From contig CAXIPT010000006.1 of the NCBI GenBank assembly GCA_964030475.1, forward strand, positions 6,174,231 through 6,238,230: a stretch of DNA of 64,000 nucleotides, in the 5' to 3' direction. The DNA comes from Tethya wilhelma. Its lineage: Eukaryota; Porifera; Demospongiae; Tethyida; Tethyidae. The stretch's first letter is position 1, and each line of letters starts with the position of its first letter. The position numbers were made by a program, and so were the translations under genes. Below are positions 21,649-31,800 of the stretch, in pieces. Below the pieces are notes generated by a model. That model had not been told where the DNA came from, searched no databases, and saw only the letters and a list, made by a program, of their open reading frames with translations.

Positions 21649-22476
21649 TAGGGTGTGCAATATGAAAAATCAACTTTTGACTTTTGAACAATTAATTCAT
21701 GCAACATGTAGAGTAGGTTGGTACTTAAACCAGCGCATCTTCAATTCCTGATCTCTGTCGCTGAAGTTAAAAAAACCCCGTAAGTTTCATAATTGCATTG
21801 TCAGCAATTTTTACCGCTAAAATAGCAATTATTTGCCATTTTTGCTTACATGCAAGACAGAAGGGAACCCCGATACATTGCGTTAGTAGAGGAGGGCCTT
21901 ACCAATTCTCTGATAGAGTTGAAACAAACCTCTGTTATTGGTAACCATCTGGCTGATTCTGTTGAAAGTAGTTAAAGTACCAAAAATTTAGAAGTCATTT
22001 GTTGTAGGTTGCAATATGAAAAATCACTATCGACTTTTGAACAATTAATTCATGCAACATGTAGAGTAGGTTGGTACTTTAACCAGCGCACCTTCAATTC
22101 CTGATCTCTGTTGCTGAAGTTAAAGAAAACCGTAAGTTTCATATTGCATTGTCAGCAAAAATTTACGCATTTTTTACCGCTATAATCGCAATTTGCCATT
22201 TTTGCTTACATTCAAGAGAGAAGGGAATCCCTATACATTGCATTAGTTAGAGGAGGGCCTTGCCAATTCTCTGATAGAGTTGAAACAAGCCTCTGTTATT
22301 GGTAACCATCTGGCTGATTCGGTTGAAAGTAGTTAGTACCAAGAATTCAGAAGTCATTTGTTGATAGGAGACAACGGAGTTTGAAGGTGCGCTGGTTTAA
22401 GTTTCAACCTACTGTACATATTGCATGAATTAGTTGTTCAAAAGTCGAATGTTGATTTTTCATGTTGCACACCCTA
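21649..22476. mobile_element. 828-bp element, about 95-bp TIRs and 7-bp TSD
   Basis: Ends TAGGGTGTGCAA and inverse, with inverted similarity over about 95 bp. Perfect flanking repeats GCATGGT (21642-21648, 22477-22483). The left end and interior are internally duplicated: about 360 bp at 21655-22010 repeats at 22011-22370. Non-autonomous, no ORF. Confidence 0.85.
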
Positions 22477-22483
22477 GCATGGT

Positions 22484-23110
22484 GCACAACCCTCGGCATA
22501 TATACACTGTGATAAATGCAATACAAATATTATTTATTGCATGCATTATAATGAGGCAATGAGGAAGGATATCGAGGCATGATTGTACGTATACTGTCAG
22601 CATTGCAATCTGAGACTCATGTAAAATACATTTTCTATACTTTACTGCAGCTGTATAACATCGAGGCTGGCATTGCATGCAGACTGTACTGTGCATGGGC
22701 GTGGCTACTTAGGCAACATCACGATCATAATATTATCACAAGCTATCTTGCTGCAGAGTTTGCAAAACACAAGCGTTTGGACTAGAAATACTCTGTTACG
22801 TCTAAGCATTTATACTAGAGTCAGTGTCGCTATCTCAGACTTCCAGTGTTCTAGCGAGGTGCAGCTAGCGCACGATCAGGCAACTCTCGTTAGCTCGCTA
22901 TAATTATACGTATACGTAGTGCTATAGTGGGTGGGGCCACGTAGCCAAAATGGCCGCCCGAGCGATGGCTCGGACTGAAAATCCTGGCATAGCTCAAGAA
23001 CTATAAGCTTTTAGCTTCTGATACACATATTTTTTTTAGATGAACATCAGTGCTCCATGTTTATGTCCTTAATTTTCAGAGTAGACTTGCTGTTCTTCAG
23101 ATTAAGAGTG

Positions 23111-23153
<43 letters not shown>

Positions 23154-23347
23154 AAAACGACTACTATAACCCTTTCGGCGTGTTTCACACGCCGAGGCAG
23201 TCTGCACTAAGACCTCACTTTTACCAAGAGTATATAATAAACCAAGGAAAGAGAGTATCGAACGCGCCATTGCCCTGTACAATATGTATGCGGAAAGTAA
23301 CGTGACTTCCTGGCAACCGCACGTGATTCAATTTGCGTTTGTGCAGA
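22484..23347. other. Spacer before the 425-aa ORF
   Basis: No gene supported. Contains (CA)n at 23111-23149. A stretch near 22860-22970 (GGTGCAGCTAGCRCA, GGGGCCACGTAGCCAAAAT) is repeated at 25858-25950, on the other side of the two convergent ORFs, so those ORFs may lie within one mobile unit. Confidence 0.45.
23111..23149 (+). repeat. (CA)n microsatellite
   Basis: Uninterrupted CA dinucleotides, about 19 units. Confidence 0.95.
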
Positions 23348-24625
23348 ATGGAAAATACTGCGGCCACTGTGACTCGGAATTCCACAGCCTCCATAGCAGC
23401 AGCTACTGGGACAAAGAGAAAGCGAAAAACCATTACAGTGAACCCTGATCATAGTAAAGAAAACAAGAAGCCTAAAGTCACAAAGGGAAGACGCGCGTTA
23501 AAAAAATCACAGAAGGCTACAGTGACAGCTACTATATGGAGTCAGGCTCAGAGTAGCCACAGCGCCGCCAACTCTGAGGCTAGCTCTGGTCTCCTGCCAG
23601 CTGTGTTGGAAGAGGTGGACAATCAGCTACATGTACAATGGTATCCGTGCAGAACGGAGTTTTGGAACAAGTTAAAACTGAGTGATTTGATAGCAAATAT
23701 ATGTAAGACTCTAGGTGAGCTCTACTGTACAACTTACAAATCGAATGATAAAGGGAAAGATAAGTATATAAAGTTTCAACTGGAATGGCATAACAAATGT
23801 AGTCTCATGCTGACAGAGGATACTATTGACCAATCACATTCATTATTTACTATAATTCACCAGTGGCGTTTATTTAGAGCCAAACATAATGTAGGTTCTG
23901 TTCACGATGCTAATGCTGTGCTAATATCAATTCAGACTGCTGTGTATAATCACCTCACTAAACTTACAGCATCTGTTGCAAGTGAACTTAGTTCCACCAG
24001 TAGTGCAGATACGGCTTCAGTCAGTAAAGATGTAGAAAATTCCGAACCAGATGATGTGTACTACCGTTTTGGTGGGGCAGCGATAGCTGAAATGCTGCAC
24101 AACCGATATAAGAGAATCCACAGCTGTCCATTAGAGAAACGAGGTTCTGTTGCTGATGAAATTACTATTTTGAAGGCTATACAAACTAGTGACAAATCCC
24201 ATGTACCACAATCACTTTTGTATCGAGATCGGGGCTTCATGTATTTTCCCGACTGTGGTTTTGTGAAGTTTATTAAAATGGTTGATCAACTGGTCAAGTC
24301 TGTTGCAAACAGTGATGGAATTCAGCAGCATGGAAAAAACATCATAGCCATAGCAACGACAAAGGTAAAGAGTGATGAGGGTTTGAAGCTGCACTTTATT
24401 GAGGCACTATCCACCAAGCTTGACAGTGTCAAGGAGTTATCATTGCCTGTTGATGCAGTGTACAATGAATTTCTCAGAAAGCTATGTAATACTCGTCTTG
24501 GGGAGTTTATGGACTCTTTTAGACAGATACAAGCTTCTAAAAGTGGAACAGCTACACTTAGTGGACAGAATTTGAGAGACACTTTATTATCTGAACACAT
24601 AGCTACAAAAACACGAATTCAATGA
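23348..24625 (+). CDS. Intronless 425-aa ORF, basic N-terminus, unknown
   Basis: The longest well-behaved single-exon ORF in this part. The frame opens at 23333, but the first ATG is at 23348 (MENTAATVTRN). The N-terminal 60 residues are basic with KRKRK, a likely nuclear signal. The rest is soluble, without TM helices: YYRFGGAAIAEMLHNRYKRI, YRDRGFMYFPDCGFVKFIKM and NEFLRKLCNTRLGEFMDSF are its most distinctive segments. I do not recognise the family. It ends 73 bases from the convergent transposase-like gene on the other strand, and similar sequence flanks the pair. A partner protein of a DNA transposon is one possibility; a host nuclear protein is another. Confidence 0.6.
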   Translation: MENTAATVTRNSTASIAAATGTKRKRKTITVNPDHSKENKKPKVTKGRRALKKSQKATVTATIWSQAQSSHSAANSEASSGLLPAVLEEVDNQLHVQWYPCRTEFWNKLKLSDLIANICKTLGELYCTTYKSNDKGKDKYIKFQLEWHNKCSLMLTEDTIDQSHSLFTIIHQWRLFRAKHNVGSVHDANAVLISIQTAVYNHLTKLTASVASELSSTSSADTASVSKDVENSEPDDVYYRFGGAAIAEMLHNRYKRIHSCPLEKRGSVADEITILKAIQTSDKSHVPQSLLYRDRGFMYFPDCGFVKFIKMVDQLVKSVANSDGIQQHGKNIIAIATTKVKSDEGLKLHFIEALSTKLDSVKELSLPVDAVYNEFLRKLCNTRLGEFMDSFRQIQASKSGTATLSGQNLRDTLLSEHIATKTRIQ

Positions 24626-24698
24626 ACACATATTATTAATACAATACATTTTATCATGTTGTGAAAGTTATAAAAAATTTAATGTTACAGTACTTTGA

Positions 24699-25014
24699 TT
24701 ATGACTTTTTCTTGTTGTATTGCTTTTTCTTGAGAGTAGGACCCTGTGTATGCAGAGAGGCGTCTCGGTATCCCTTTCCACTGTGATGGCATGATGCAAC
24801 AGCTGACTTCACTAGGCAAGCAGCTCGTGCTGTTGCATAATTGGCAGCATCTAGCTTCCCACCTGAAGCATACTTGTATTGACTGAATAAGGTCTCGACT
24901 GCACTGCCAGACACTCTCAATGGAGAGATGAAATTATATGGATGTCTCTTCAAGAAGTCCTCAGTGAACTGTTTGAAACCGTATACATCAACTCTTAGAA
25001 GATCCCAAGCTATA

Positions 25015-25046
<32 letters not shown>

Positions 25047-25313
25047 NACCAAAAAGGAGGTATACCTACATATTTTTAGCTGCAAATCACTTCTACGTAT
25101 GTTTTTTACCATTTCTTGGCTGCTTCCACTGTCTTGTTCAATTTTTTTCGACACACCTACTGATCTAACCAACCAGGGACGAATAAATGGAAAAAGAATA
25201 CGTACTTCTAAAGAGCTGATGTCAGACAGTTTGTGTTCTAAATTTGGCACTCTTGCAATGATCACAAAGAGAGATTTTAGAAAAAGTGGTACATCAAAGA
25301 AGCTGCCCATTTG
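24699..25313 (-). CDS. Transposase-like protein, C-terminal part
   Basis: At least two exons on the minus strand. The 3' exon (25009-24699) begins after TTGCTTATAG and encodes WDLLRVDVYGF, then LRVSGSAVETLFSQYKY, GGKLDAANYATARA and a lysine-rich end. The pattern 'S-G-x-A-V-E-T-x-F-S ... G-G-K-L-x-x-x-N' resembles the C-terminal region of DNA transposases in which an Asn/Gly-rich dimer segment follows the catalytic core, but the exact family is not certain. The upstream exon (to about 25313, ATG in MGSFFDVPLFL) is separated by an intron with a long poly-T tract and N25047. The catalytic core is not visible, so this copy is partial or broken. Confidence 0.45.
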
Positions 25314-25535
25314 AAGTTGATTGTCTGCCAATGCAGTTTATTTAGTATTGAACGCGAGTAGATAATAATTTGTACACGTGGCAGATCAGAGTGAAATCTT
25401 TTGTGGCTGCTACAGAACGGCCAGCTGAGGTGAAATATGGTTGGTGACAAGCAGAGAAAGGGTTGAGGTATTACTGGAGGTCAGACTGGTCTACTCAAAG
25501 CTGCTAACTTCACCTCAAAGTGACTGGGTTGCGCA

Positions 25536-26405
25536 CACGAGATCAATTTTCGCGAGATCAACTCCCATGTGATCAACTTGTATTAGTTCAACTTTGCACA
25601 AGATCAATATTGTTGTCAATCAACTTCTCACTAGATCAATTCTAACCAAATCAATTTTGCTTTTGAAGTCAACTCAAATCAACTGCAAATATAGTGCTGA
25701 TCCAAAGTGTGCTACAAAACTTTTGTCTCTCTCTCTCATGCACTGAAGGCATGTTTTTTGTATGATTGTACCCTGGTACACTGAGTTTTATCTAGCTCTG
25801 TAACTTTCCAAGCGTCCTATATACAGTCAACTTCTCTTTCCCACGTTGTTGTAGCCAGGTGCAGCTAGCACATGCTCAAGCGCTTTAGATATATGTAGTG
25901 ATGCAGCTATGTAGTGTGACTGAGGGGGACCATGGGGCCACGTAGCCAAAATTGTGTTTCAGTACTGATAATGAGTAGCCACTGGCCTTAGCTCTAGTGA
26001 GTCATCTGTTCAGATGTAGCAGTGTGGGCCACCTAGTAGGTTACACTTATTAGTACTTCTCTCCAGCAGATGACGATGCTCCTGGTGAAGCTTATATCAA
26101 CTCCCATGCTCAAGTCATTTTGTGTATGTGTGTGCCGTGTGTGTCTGTTACTCAATTATCTGAATCATCTGGATCATGAACTTCTGCACATGCTGAGACT
26201 TAGTTACATCAACCAGCCAGCGCCTATGTAGGACTATGGCATTATACGGTGACACAGATAGAAGAGACAGTTTCTAATCTGAGTTGATTTGGTTAGAATT
26301 GATCTAGTGGGAAGTTGATCGACAACAAATTGATCTCATGCAAAGTTGAACTAATGGGAGTTGATTGAATGGGAGTTGATCTCGCGAAAATTGACCTCGT
26401 GTGTG
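25536..26405. mobile_element. About 870-bp element with GATCAA-rich TIRs
   Basis: Inverted repeats of about 120 bp at 25536-25665 and 26287-26405, built of GATCAACTCCCAT-like units spaced 10-14 bp apart. The right end runs straight into N26406 and the duplicated B segment, so that border is an assembly join. Confidence 0.7.
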
Positions 26406-26406
26406 N

Positions 26407-28455
26407 GAAATGTAAATTGTGTGGTAATGCAAAGTAAACTTGGTTAATGCAACACCACATTTTAGCTTGTCTGTAGTGTGCCAAAGAGAACTCTACCAAG
26501 CAATGTATTGTGTGAATATTTTGTTATTATTTTTCTTCTCCTAGTGACCTGCTCTTCTCCTGGTGCTCCTGCTAATGGTTTCCTTGGTGAAGTGACTCCA
26601 ACTACCCTAATCTTTGGTTGTGATGAAGGGTATTCCCCTCAGGAGACAGTGACAGCTGTGTGTGTGGCCACTGATACCTGGAGACCAGACCCTGCTACCT
26701 GGGAGTGTACTCCTGTAGTGACTGTTCCAACAACTACTGATCATACTCTTCCCAGCCTTGGTAAGTCAACAGTGTGTGTGTGTGTGTGTGTAGGTGCATG
26801 TGTGGGTGTGTGGGTGTGCATGAGAAACAATTTGAATTCAACAATTCTTCCGATCAATTGATAAACAACTTTCCTCCATTCAATTTGCCCCCAGTGGACT
26901 GTGGTTCTCCCCAACCTCCTGTCAATGGCATGCTGTCTCTCTTAGCTAGTACACTAGAGGGGTCAGAGGTCAAGTACCAGTGTGGCAATGCCACTGCGAC
27001 TGCCGTCTGTGGTAGTAATGGAAGGTGGTCACCTGACCCTGGACAACAAGTGTGTGGATTTCAATCAGGTATAATTATACACTATTGCTTTGTCTTTGCA
27101 TGCATACATGTAAATATGACCAATAATTATTGTTATTGAAGTATAAAGAGGTGAATACACATGTTTACAGTAAAACTCTTCCTTTTAGAAAATCAAAGTG
27201 CCATAACAACAGCTGTCTCTAGTGCAGCAGTGCACGTGGTGTGTTCTGTTGTCTTCTTCATCGTTGGTCTTCTCTGTGGTCTCCTCCTCTACCATGGTGT
27301 CAGGAGATGTAAGGAGAGTCATGTGACCACCAGTGGGACATACAGTGAGAGACCACACCCACCAGCTCCAGTATATGAGGACATAGTACCAACTGAGAGT
27401 AGGAAACAGACTGGAATTGAACTACAGGAGAATGTAGCATATGGACCAGTCAAGAAATGATACAGGGTCTATGTAGAATTGTTGTACTGCCATGAGAATA
27501 TTACTGCTTATTCTTTAATTAGATTTACCAAGTAGTATGTTTTAGGTTCATTTATGTCTTGTGTCACATTTAGACCAAAAGTGCTCGTATGAGTTTTATT
27601 TTTTGTTGTCTGTTTATTATTGCTCAATCATTTTCAAAGAACAACAATAACATGTTTGTGTAAACTTTATTCACACAAGTTTATGATGCATGGATGGTTT
27701 CCAATAATAATATTATTATAATAGAAAAGCAAAAAATTTCTGTGACAATAATGTTGTATTCTTATCAATTTTTTTGTTGTAAACAAGTTAAAACAACCAA
27801 TTTTAAGAAGAAATTCATTTTTCTGAGAAAAATAATTATCTGATCATTAATTTGCAGCAGAGTGCTTACTCATTCTATGAATGTTTAGTACTATGGCCAT
27901 GATAAGGGAGTCTATGAATATAATACGTAAAATTATTGGATGCACACCTCTCTAAACACAATGTATGCTATTAAAGCTGAGCCTGTATCATTAATATGCC
28001 CTGAGTGTATATAAATGGAAAGTAATAAATTAAGTGTATAAAGATAACTGAGAATACTTATATAACAACAATAGCATCATGTATACTTATGTAAAATGGT
28101 TTTCTAGGCAACTGGTTTAATTAACTTGTTGACAATACGATAATCATGCCCTGCGCTAGTAATGAGTAATTTTAGATCTATGATTTTTTTCACTGACAGC
28201 TGCCAAAGGGCTTCATGTGGATCCACCCACTTTTGTGAAACTGGTAAACAAAACTATAACTTCACAAACTGAATTCAAAAAAGTTATGAATGATTCACAC
28301 ACCAAGGCAAAAATGATATTAAGTGATGCACAAAGTCTAAAAAACAAGTGATAGTTTGACTGAAATTTTTTTGCTGGTTTTTGCTATGTACATTCATAGT
28401 AACAATGAAAATTTATGTACACCAACAATGTACAGGTATGATAACAACTTTAACA
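26407..28455 (+). repeat. 2,049-bp copy of 11298-13346
   Basis: The segment matches at a constant offset of 15,109 bp with no difference that I could see, introns and flank included. It starts directly after N26406. Its source segment ends directly before N13347. That pattern fits a duplicated contig or haplotype end better than a biological duplication. Confidence 0.85.
26545..27460 (+). CDS. 3' half of receptor B, duplicated
   Basis: Exons 26545-26760 (CCP), 26895-27068 (CCP) and 27189-27460 (TM plus tail ending NVAYGPVKK) repeat the last three exons of B exactly. No upstream signal peptide, Ig or FN3 exon precedes them. The sequence before 26406 is a mobile element. Treat as an artefactual or 5'-truncated copy, not as a separate gene, until the join is resolved. 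Confidence 0.6.
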
Positions 28456-28474
28456 AGTAAGCACTATTCTTTTT

Positions 28475-28767
28475 TTACTTATATGTCATAATTGGTCGAT
28501 ATGACACATTTGGCTTCACCTCTATTCCCAGTTGTGGCACACTAGGAAGTATATAATCGTACTCCTGTTCAGGGATCTTTGTGACTGGGAGATCAAAACT
28601 GCTAAGTTCTTTACTAGTCACATTCAGTTTCTTCCTGTTACATTTCTTGACAGTAATACATATTATTAGGATAATAATACATGTCAGTATTATTACAACT
28701 GTGGCTGTAGGTACCACAATGATGATTAACGTAAGTGGGAGAGTGACTTCATTTTCATCAGTGATTT
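28475..28767 (-). CDS. Receptor D: TM and tyrosine-tail exon
   Basis: A single last exon (phase-1 entry after TTCTGATTCCAG) encodes EITDENEVTLPL, a helix of about 28 I/V/L residues, KKCNRKK, and a tail with EYDYILPSV and, 20 residues on, NVSYRPIMTYK at the C-terminus. The helix sequence is unrelated to A/B/C, but the tail keeps the shared module (Y..IL, IEV, NVSYxPI). VSYRPI fits the ITIM pattern. The upstream exons are not identifiable. N28891 lies only 124 bp away, so the gene is broken by the assembly. Confidence 0.65.
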
Positions 28768-28815
28768 CTGGAATCAGAACCAAGTGTATTGTAGCCATTG
28801 AAGGAGAGTTTGAAT

Positions 28816-28846
28816 GTGTGTGTGTGTGTGTGTGTGTTTGTGTGTA
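28816..28846 (+). repeat. (TG)n microsatellite
   Basis: TG repeats interrupted by one TTTG. Confidence 0.9.
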
Positions 28847-28891
28847 TGTAAAAGTAACGCTTATACCAAGACTTTAGGTTATTTAGAGCAN

Positions 28892-31800
28892 AAAGTGAGC
28901 TTTCTGGTGTTTTTTGTAGTAGTTGTTCTTGTTGTTCACCACTGGTACCCATTTCATTCTGTATGTCTTTTTTTTGCTTTTCAATTGTTAGCATATAATT
29001 TGTCATCTTAAATAAGTCGTCTAGATCCTTCCTTTCCTCTTCAAGTGACTCTATCTGTTTCTTAGCTTCATCATGATTGTGATCTAACTCACTTCTCAAT
29101 TTTTCTTTCAGTAACTCTATCAGATAGTCCTTCTTATCCAACACTTTTTTCAAGTCTTTGATCTTCTTTTCCAGTGAACCTATATGCTTTTGCTTCCCAG
29201 CTTCTGCTACATGTGCATTTATATATATCTGTTCTCGGTACTCTCTGAAAAGCTCTTTCATCTAGAAATTAAGGTATACACACTGATAATAAGAGTGGAT
29301 CATTCACTATACAACATAATTTGCAGCACTATATTGTTCATAAATGAGAGTACAAAGCAAATTTACAAGTTGTGCATTATGTGGACATTTTTTTTTAGAA
29401 ATGATGATCTTACTTCACCTTTCCATATTTGTGGATCAGGTTGGGCAAACACTTAACTACTTGCAGCTCAAATAATGACTCCTGCCCTCAATGCTAACTC
29501 ACACACTACACAGTTACTTTTCAGGACGTTAAACAATCTATAATTTGAGACATAAGTCCACGTGCATGGACTTGGCACATGCGCACATGCACAGCAACGA
29601 CAAGTCACAAATTACTGTCCTAGCTTGCATGTGTAAATGCTGCTGGTAGTTCCTTGCAACCCTCTGTTATAATTTTGATTAAAAAACCTTAAATCCTACG
29701 ATGACAAGAAATGAAGTGCCAGAACACTCTATGGGCTTTCAAACAAATGGTGGATTGACACAGACTTGTTTCAAGATTGGTTTGTGGGCCACTTTCTCTG
29801 CTATGCTCCACCAGTAAGGCCTCTCTTACTGTTACTTGCATGATGGTCATTCGTCACATTACTCACCCGTTTTGCTGCAAAGGAAGGGGGTAATACTTTT
29901 TGTATTCCCCCCTCATACAACTCATATTATGCAGCCTTTGGACAAAATGTGTTTTGCGTCTCTGAAATCCAACTGGAAAAATGTCTGTCATAAGTTCGTT
30001 ATACAAAACTCAGGAAATATTGTAACAAGAAATGACTTTTCTGCACTTTTCTCTGAAGCATGGACACACTGAATCTATGACAATGAGAAACTTAATCGCC
30101 ATTTTTAAAATGACTGGGGTTTATCTATTTAACCCACTTATTCCAACTGTTGATGAGATTGAGTTTCAAAGTTTCAAACCCATGGCTCTGCTGGAAAAGA
30201 CTGGATTGGCTTATAGAGGGGGAAGAGCCCGAGGAACAGATCATCCAGTTCTTTGTCTGCCAGTTTTGAATATAGTCCACATTCTGAATCATCTGATGTT
30301 TATTCTCAATTGAATAATGAAGTAGCCAGTATGAAACCAATACTTCAAGTTCCTGTGCCTCCGAGCAAAGATCTACTACAGAACTGATGATTCGAACTCT
30401 AAAGTCGTTTAAGTTCTAGTTGAATGATACTCTTTAATTACTACAAAAATTCACAGTTTACTTTATTCTAATAGCTACACACATTGAAATATTCTAGGAT
30501 TCTTATAATACTGTATATAGTGGGAAAGTTTCGCGTGGTTTAACTTTCGCAGTTTTCATGAGTCACAACCCATCTGTGAAATTCTCCGTAATGTATACTG
30601 TATGGGCATTGCACTCATCCGCGAAAGTTAAAGTGCACTTTTTGACGAGAGACATCCGCGAAAGTTAGACACCACAAAACTTTCCCGCTATAAGGTATAA
30701 CACTATCATAATAATACATAATAGCTATATAGTGCCACTTACTTTAAGTTGGTATAATATTATTATGACAATCACGGTGAAGATCACAGTCACTGTGATC
30801 AAAATTACGATCGGTACAGATATCGCTGCATAAAAGTATATATAATAGACAAACATGAATCAAATTAAGTTACTGCCAGTTACTAAGTGTATCATAATGA
30901 CTGCATGCTGTAACCATCACATTAATAAATTATAATTATAAGCCTGCATAATGAGATCATGCATGCAAACAACATTATTTCTGCATTAGTGTATTATGTC
31001 ATGCAAAATCTCATATTATAGGAAAGTAAATGGATTCATGTGTTTGAGGGTCACTTCCTAGAGGAGGTAAGACATGAGTGCACCTTTACTAAGTCAGCAC
31101 CCAGGTGTACATGCTCAAATCCCATTGCAATATATTGGGTCACATATAATTGGAATGCACTTGCCAGCTAAGCAAAGGTGCACTCATGTTGTACTTCCTC
31201 TGGAGAAGGCTGAGTGTTCAACGCAGTCTAAAAGTCGATCTGCACGGTTTCCACAATTGTTACATAGAAAAGCGCTTTGTATATTAAGAAGTCTGATATT
31301 AATTTTGTTTGATGTCAAGAAGGCCCGACTGAGTGGAGTCTGGGGATGAGACTACCATGATCTTACAGGACAACTTTGCATGATTTTACAGAAAAGTATA
31401 TATGAGAAGAATTAGCCAAGGCTATCTAGGCTAATTCTGAGTGAAGCGAGGTCATGTTTGGGTCAATAAATCGAGATTTTTCGTGGATGACGTGGTCGTG
31501 ATGGTGGTGGTGGTAGACCAAAGTAAACTTTGTGGCGTATCTTTCCTGTACTTCAGTGTTTTCTCACGAAGGTAAGCAAGGCAATAAGCCTCAACATGAA
31601 CTACTCTCAGGCCAACTTGGGTGGTTAAAATGTAACTTTAAATTGTGGCAAAAAGGCCTTTGACTTTTTGGGCCAAGTTAGTTAGTAGGTTTTTACTGAG
31701 ACAATCTTTTCCCTGGTGCCCAGATGTGCAATGATCTTTGCCGGGAATGTGACATTTGAAGCATAGTGAGGTTTGCACTTAGTGTAGCCCTAGTGGTTGG

